This document shows positions 6,001 to 8,337 of a DNA stretch of 8,337 nt, piece by piece. The first letter of the stretch is position 1. The number at the start of each line of letters is the position of its first letter. A program made the translations under genes and the position numbers. The notes under the pieces were generated by a model. It saw only the letters and a list, made by a program, of their open reading frames with translations. It did no database searches and had not been told where the DNA came from. The stretch lies in NCBI GenBank assembly GCA_900546285.1, contig URCJ01000059.1, positions 1 through 8,337 on the forward strand, in the 5' to 3' direction. Source of the stretch: an uncultured Solobacterium sp. (lineage in GTDB: Bacteria; Bacillota_I; Bacilli_A; Erysipelotrichales; Erysipelotrichaceae).

Positions 6001-7461
6001 TTATTTTAATAACTTCTTGAATTCATCAGCAACGAATTGTACTTGCATACCAATGATAACTTGTACATCGTTCTTACCTGGACGCATAACACCAGATACA
6101 CCAGCTGACTTGATCTTCTTTTCATCAACTAAAGTGTTATCCTTAACTGTTAATCTTAATCTTGTGATACAGTTACCAGCAGTTTCAACGTTTTCCTTAC
6201 CGCCTACACCCTCAAGGATAATCTTAGCAACTTCTGTGAAGTCATTGTTAGCTAATTTTGCTGACTTTTCAGCTTCTTCATCATCGTCTTCTCTACCTGG
6301 AGTCTTTAGATCCCACTTAACGATAGCGAACTTGAATACTACGTAGAATACTACGAATGCAGCGATACCTAGAGGAATAATTGTCCAAGTCTTAGCAGCA
6401 GCAGGTAATGAAGCTGAGAAGATTAAGTCAGTTAAACCAGCAGAGAAGCAGAAACCAGCTCTGAAACCTACGTAGCAAGTGATAACAGTGAAGATACCAT
6501 ATAATGCAGCATAGATTAAGTATAGTACTGGTGATAAGAACATGAATGCGAATTCGAATGGTTCAGTAACACCACAAACGAATGCAGAAATTGCAGCAGA
6601 TAATACGATACCTAAAGCTACAGACTTCTTACCAGGCTTTGCAGTTTGGTAAATAGCTAAAGCAGCACCAGGAATACCGAACATCATACAAGGGAAGAAA
6701 CCTGACATGTAAATACCAAGATCCCAAGCAACATCAGCAGAAGTCTTACCAGCCCAGAAGTTACCTAAGTCACCTAGACCGATTGTATCGAACCAGAATA
6801 CGTTATTTAATGCATGGTGTAAACCAGTAGGAATTAATAATCTGTTGAAGAATGCATATAAACCAGCACCAACATAATCCATCTTAGCAATACCTTGACC
6901 AAGACCTACTAGACCCTTGAAGAATACAGGCCATACGAATAATAATACAACTGAAACTAAGATTGATACACAAGCAGCAACGATAGCAACGCATCTCTTA
7001 CCAGAGAAGAATGCAAGCCAATCAGGAAGCTTAGTACCCTTGAACTTGTTGTAGCAAGTTGAACCGATAATACCAGATAAAATAGCGATGAATGGGTTAG
7101 CAATCTTGTTGAAAGCAATTGTAGAAACTTCATCTAAAGTGATTAAGTTAGCAACAGCACCTGTGCTTAGTAATGTAGTAATCATTAACCATGATACTAA
7201 AGCAGCTAAACCTGCAGTACCATCGTTATCTTCAGCCATACCAACACCAACACCGATAACGAACAATAGAGCCATGTTATCGATAACAGCACCACCAGCT
7301 TTAACTAGGTAGAAACCAACAGTTTCTAGGAAGCCAACAACGTCACCACCTTGCATTGTAGATGGACATAATGCATAACCTAGACCCATCAAAATACCAC
7401 AGATAGGTAGACATGCAACTGGTAACATTAAGGCTTTACCAAGTTTTTGTAAAAATTTCAT
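6001..7461 (-). CDS. nagE: PTS EIIBC permease, N-acetylglucosamine (glucose family) type
   Basis: This 486-residue membrane protein imports and phosphorylates a hexose using phosphate from EIIA. The EIIC domain (about 1-385) is hydrophobic, with family motifs KLPDWLAFFSGKR near 144-156, NRLLIPTGLHHALNN (206-220) and GVTEPFEF (297-304). LKTPGRED (385-392) and an acidic linker lead to the EIIB domain (about 409-486), whose phosphorylated cysteine is C431 in CITRLRLT. From memory, NRLLIPTGLHxxLN, MSGFFPxMMFG and AGFxFSAG match E. coli NagE better than PtsG, so GlcNAc is favoured over glucose; glucose remains possible. It lacks the EIIA domain that NagE has, which the nearby stand-alone EIIA can supply. 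The ATG has AGGAGG 7 nt upstream (7469-7474). The gene has its own promoter and terminator. The EIIC part has many cysteines (for example C17, C21, C32, C136, C157, C164), tolerable in an anaerobe. Confidence 0.9.
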   Translation of the reverse strand: MKFLQKLGKALMLPVACLPICGILMGLGYALCPSTMQGGDVVGFLETVGFYLVKAGGAVIDNMALLFVIGVGVGMAEDNDGTAGLAALVSWLMITTLLSTGAVANLITLDEVSTIAFNKIANPFIAILSGIIGSTCYNKFKGTKLPDWLAFFSGKRCVAIVAACVSILVSVVLLFVWPVFFKGLVGLGQGIAKMDYVGAGLYAFFNRLLIPTGLHHALNNVFWFDTIGLGDLGNFWAGKTSADVAWDLGIYMSGFFPCMMFGIPGAALAIYQTAKPGKKSVALGIVLSAAISAFVCGVTEPFEFAFMFLSPVLYLIYAALYGIFTVITCYVGFRAGFCFSAGLTDLIFSASLPAAAKTWTIIPLGIAAFVVFYVVFKFAIVKWDLKTPGREDDDEEAEKSAKLANNDFTEVAKIILEGVGGKENVETAGNCITRLRLTVKDNTLVDEKKIKSAGVSGVMRPGKNDVQVIIGMQVQFVADEFKKLLK

Positions 7462-7498
7462 CTCAAGTCCTCCTTTTCTTTTTGAAATGAATTCCCCT

Positions 7499-7526
7499 TT
7501 CTAAATTAACACCCGTTAATTTAGAA
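7499..7526 (-). promoter_or_regulatory. Perfect 12-bp stem-loop in the EIIBC leader
   Basis: The transcript leader of the permease contains TTCTAAATTAAC (7526-7515), loop GGGT, and GTTAATTTAGAA (7510-7499), a 12-bp stem without a mismatch. It is about 25 nt upstream of the ribosome binding site and is followed by AGGGGAATTC rather than a U tract, so it is not an intrinsic terminator. It could be an mRNA-stabilising or protein-bound hairpin, or a DNA operator downstream of the start site. I do not recognise it as a BglG/GlcT-type antiterminator site. Confidence 0.6.
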
Positions 7527-7565
7527 GATACCCAATAAAAAATGATTTTTATTTTGTACGCATTG

Positions 7566-7574
7566 ATTATAACA
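7566..7574 (-). promoter_or_regulatory. Extended -10 promoter of the EIIBC gene
   Basis: On the minus strand TGTTATAAT (7574-7566) is a perfect extended -10 element (TGnTATAAT). Transcription would start near 7559, giving a leader of roughly 100 nt. No good -35 is present at 16-18 bp; that position is taken by the palindrome at 7582-7596, which suits a promoter needing or blocked by a regulator. Confidence 0.72.
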
Positions 7575-7581
7575 CGCCACA

Positions 7582-7596
7582 TCACACATTGTGTGA
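7582..7596. promoter_or_regulatory. Perfect 15-bp palindrome at the EIIBC -35 position, probable operator
   Basis: TCACACATTGTGTGA has 7-bp arms around a single central base with no mismatch. It covers the -35 zone of the EIIBC promoter, about 10 bp from its extended -10, where a bound dimer would affect RNA polymerase directly. The half-sites are arranged opposite to a CRP/Rex-type TGTGA-N6-TCACA site, so I do not assign it to those proteins. Confidence 0.55.
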
Positions 7597-7612
7597 GAAA
7601 ATCCCATAATTA

Positions 7613-7627
7613 TGTAAGCGTTTTTCA
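7613..7627. promoter_or_regulatory. Candidate cre (CcpA) site upstream of the EIIBC promoter
   Basis: TGTAAGCGTTTTTCA resembles the catabolite-responsive element consensus TGWAANCGNTNWCA, with a perfect first half and one extra T in the second. It lies about 55-68 bp upstream of the predicted start of the permease transcript. Carbon-catabolite control of a sugar PTS gene is expected, but the extra base keeps this tentative. Confidence 0.42.
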
Positions 7628-7703
7628 TAAATTTTTAACAAAATATCAAAAATGCCTTTGTTTAAGCATAAAATTCATATTTATGAATATTGAAAAAAGA
7701 AAA

Positions 7704-7717
7704 TGAAAATGCTTTCA
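7704..7717. promoter_or_regulatory. Second cre-like box between EIIA and EIIBC genes
   Basis: TGAAAATGCTTTCA matches the 14-bp cre consensus at all fixed positions except the central C, which is T. It lies just past the T tract of the EIIA terminator and roughly 145 bp upstream of the predicted permease start, far for direct repression unless CcpA bound at both boxes cooperates. Confidence 0.4.
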
Positions 7718-7749
7718 AAAATAAAAAATCTCCCTTTTACAGGAGATTT
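7718..7749 (-). terminator. Intrinsic terminator of the EIIA gene
   Basis: In the minus-strand transcript AAATCTCC (7749-7742) pairs perfectly with GGAGATTT (7733-7726) around an 8-nt loop, followed by a T-rich tail (TTTATTTTTG). It lies 24 nt after the EIIA stop codon and separates EIIA from the permease gene downstream. Confidence 0.9.
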
Positions 7750-7773
7750 GTCACATAATTATCAAACAATTAC

Positions 7774-8250
7774 TTATTTAATGACTGATTGGCCAAGCTT
7801 TACATCACAAGGACCAACAAATTCTAAAGTCTTACCATTAGGATTTGTGATAACAAGCATTGTGCTCATATCAAACTTTTCCTTAAGAGCCTTCACATCA
7901 ACCTCAACGATTGGATCACCAGCATTAACCTTATCGCCTTGCTTCTTGTCTAACAACTTGAAACCTTCACCATTAGCACTAACTGTATCAACACCACAGT
8001 GAACTAAAAGTTCAACACCATCATCAGTAGTAATACCGAAAGCATGACCTGTTGGGAACAATACTGTTAAAGTACCACTAGCAGGAGAATGTAAAACTAC
8101 CTTATCAGCATCATAATTGAATACTAAAGTCTTACCCATCATTTCTTCCGCAAACATTGGATCGCTAACAGATTTAGTTTCAACTACCTTACCATCAGCT
8201 AACGCAACGATTTCATCTTTTTTCTTAAATAGACCACCAAATAAACCCAT
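7774..8250 (-). CDS. crr: PTS EIIA component, glucose (Crr) type, stand-alone
   Basis: This 158-residue cytosolic phosphocarrier takes phosphate from HPr and passes it to an EIIB domain, here most likely that of the neighbouring EIIBC permease. The start MGLFGGLFKK resembles E. coli EIIA(Glc). The glucose-family core is clear: VxLHSPASGT (51-60), the supporting histidine H69 in PTGHAFGI, and the phosphorylated H84 in ELLVHCGVDTV, equivalent to H75 and H90 of E. coli. The C-terminal strand region (MLVITNP, about 131-137) completes the barrel, and length is normal for a single-domain EIIA. The ATG has an AGAGG site about 10 nt upstream (8261-8265), slightly distant. A stop codon probably belonging to an upstream gene lies 34 nt before it, so it may be co-transcribed with that gene; it ends at a strong terminator. 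In Gram-positive bacteria a stand-alone EIIA of this type can serve several permeases. Confidence 0.95.
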   Translation of the reverse strand: MGLFGGLFKKKDEIVALADGKVVETKSVSDPMFAEEMMGKTLVFNYDADKVVLHSPASGTLTVLFPTGHAFGITTDDGVELLVHCGVDTVSANGEGFKLLDKKQGDKVNAGDPIVEVDVKALKEKFDMSTMLVITNPNGKTLEFVGPCDVKLGQSVIK

Positions 8251-8283
8251 ATATTTATTACCTCTCTTTATCTATTGTACTAT

Positions 8284-8289
8284 ATTATA
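8284..8289 (-). promoter_or_regulatory. Possible -10 element for the EIIA gene
   Basis: TATAAT (8289-8284, minus strand) would give a start near 8277 and a short leader containing the ribosome binding site. No clear -35 is seen, and the element overlaps the stop codon of the probable upstream gene. It is weak evidence for a separate EIIA promoter. Confidence 0.3.
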
Positions 8290-8337
8290 GTTCACTTAAA
8301 GCTTCTTCATCAGCAATTAGAATGCAATTAGGATGGA
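8285..8337 (-). CDS. C-terminal end of an unidentified protein (cut by window edge)
   Basis: One minus-strand frame is open from the right edge to a TAA at 8287-8285 and would encode ...HPNCILIADEEALSEL. The other two minus frames hit stops within the first few codons from the edge. The composition (a hydrophobic strand followed by an acidic tail) is protein-like, and the 34-nt gap to the EIIA start is typical of an operon. Sixteen codons are too few to name a family, and chance openness cannot be excluded. Confidence 0.45.
   Translation of the reverse strand, partial: HPNCILIADEEALSEL

Noticed and set aside
6017..6346. Open frame of 109 codons on the plus strand, opposite the EIIB domain
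   Set aside because: It mirrors the EIIB coding sequence; Ser/Thr/Leu-rich shadow composition and no initiation signals.
7534..7555. A/T-only hairpin (AATAAAAA with TTTTTATT) in the permease leader
   Set aside because: It has no G-C pairs, is too weak to act as a terminator, and is expected by chance in such AT-rich DNA.
7499..7560. BglG/GlcT-type ribonucleic antiterminator plus terminator in the permease leader
   Set aside because: The only strong stem is a perfect 12-bp hairpin without the bulged RAT pattern, and no U-tailed terminator follows before the start codon.
7582..7596. Possible CRP, FNR or Rex binding site
   Set aside because: Those sites have TGTGA/TTGAT-type half-sites pointing inward around a 4-6 bp gap; here the arms are TCACACA and TGTGTGA around one base, the reverse arrangement.

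Overview
This window reads as a piece of a low-GC Gram-positive chromosome (Bacillota; something near the Erysipelotrichia is plausible but not provable here). The signs are AT-rich intergenic DNA, strong AGGAGG-type ribosome binding sites, TAA stops, U-tailed intrinsic terminators, cre-like boxes and a Gram-positive style manganese riboswitch. I see no insertion sequence, prophage, CRISPR array, tRNA or rRNA. It looks like ordinary core or near-core chromosome with unusually legible regulation.

Left part (1-3128, minus strand). The 5' end of a MerR-family regulator gene runs off the left edge. It has its own promoter with the 19-bp spacer and central dyad typical of MerR-activated promoters. 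Next to it, ending in its own terminator, is a full-length P-type cation ATPase of the Ca2+/Mn2+ (SERCA/PacL-like) group. Its leader contains a yybP-ykoY class (Mn2+) riboswitch whose 3' strand can instead become the 5' arm of a long terminator hairpin ending just before the ribosome binding site. This suggests the pump exports Mn2+ (and/or Ca2+) and is switched on by excess Mn2+.

Middle (3162-4846, plus strand). A divergent gene encodes a 553-residue uridine-kinase-like P-loop kinase fused behind a TGS/ThrRS-like N-terminal region. The -10 elements of the divergent transcripts appear to be almost the same bases. A perfect 26-bp palindrome containing the kinase stop codon separates it from the convergent gene that follows.

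Right part (4851-8337, minus strand). A zinc-dependent medium-chain alcohol/polyol dehydrogenase, a NagE-like PTS EIIBC permease and a stand-alone EIIA(Glc)-type protein lie in a row. EIIA can phosphorylate the EIIB domain of the permease, which lacks its own EIIA domain, so the two make a complete sugar-specific PTS branch, most likely for N-acetylglucosamine or glucose. They appear not to form one simple operon: EIIA ends at a strong terminator, the permease has its own extended -10 promoter with a perfect 15-bp palindrome at the -35 position and cre-like boxes upstream, and the dehydrogenase has its own promoter after the permease terminator. The last bases probably hold the C-terminus of another minus-strand gene, cut by the window edge.

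Nothing here is clearly a new type of system. The most rewarding part is the manganese riboswitch/ATPase leader and its shared divergent promoter, followed by the regulatory region of the PTS permease.
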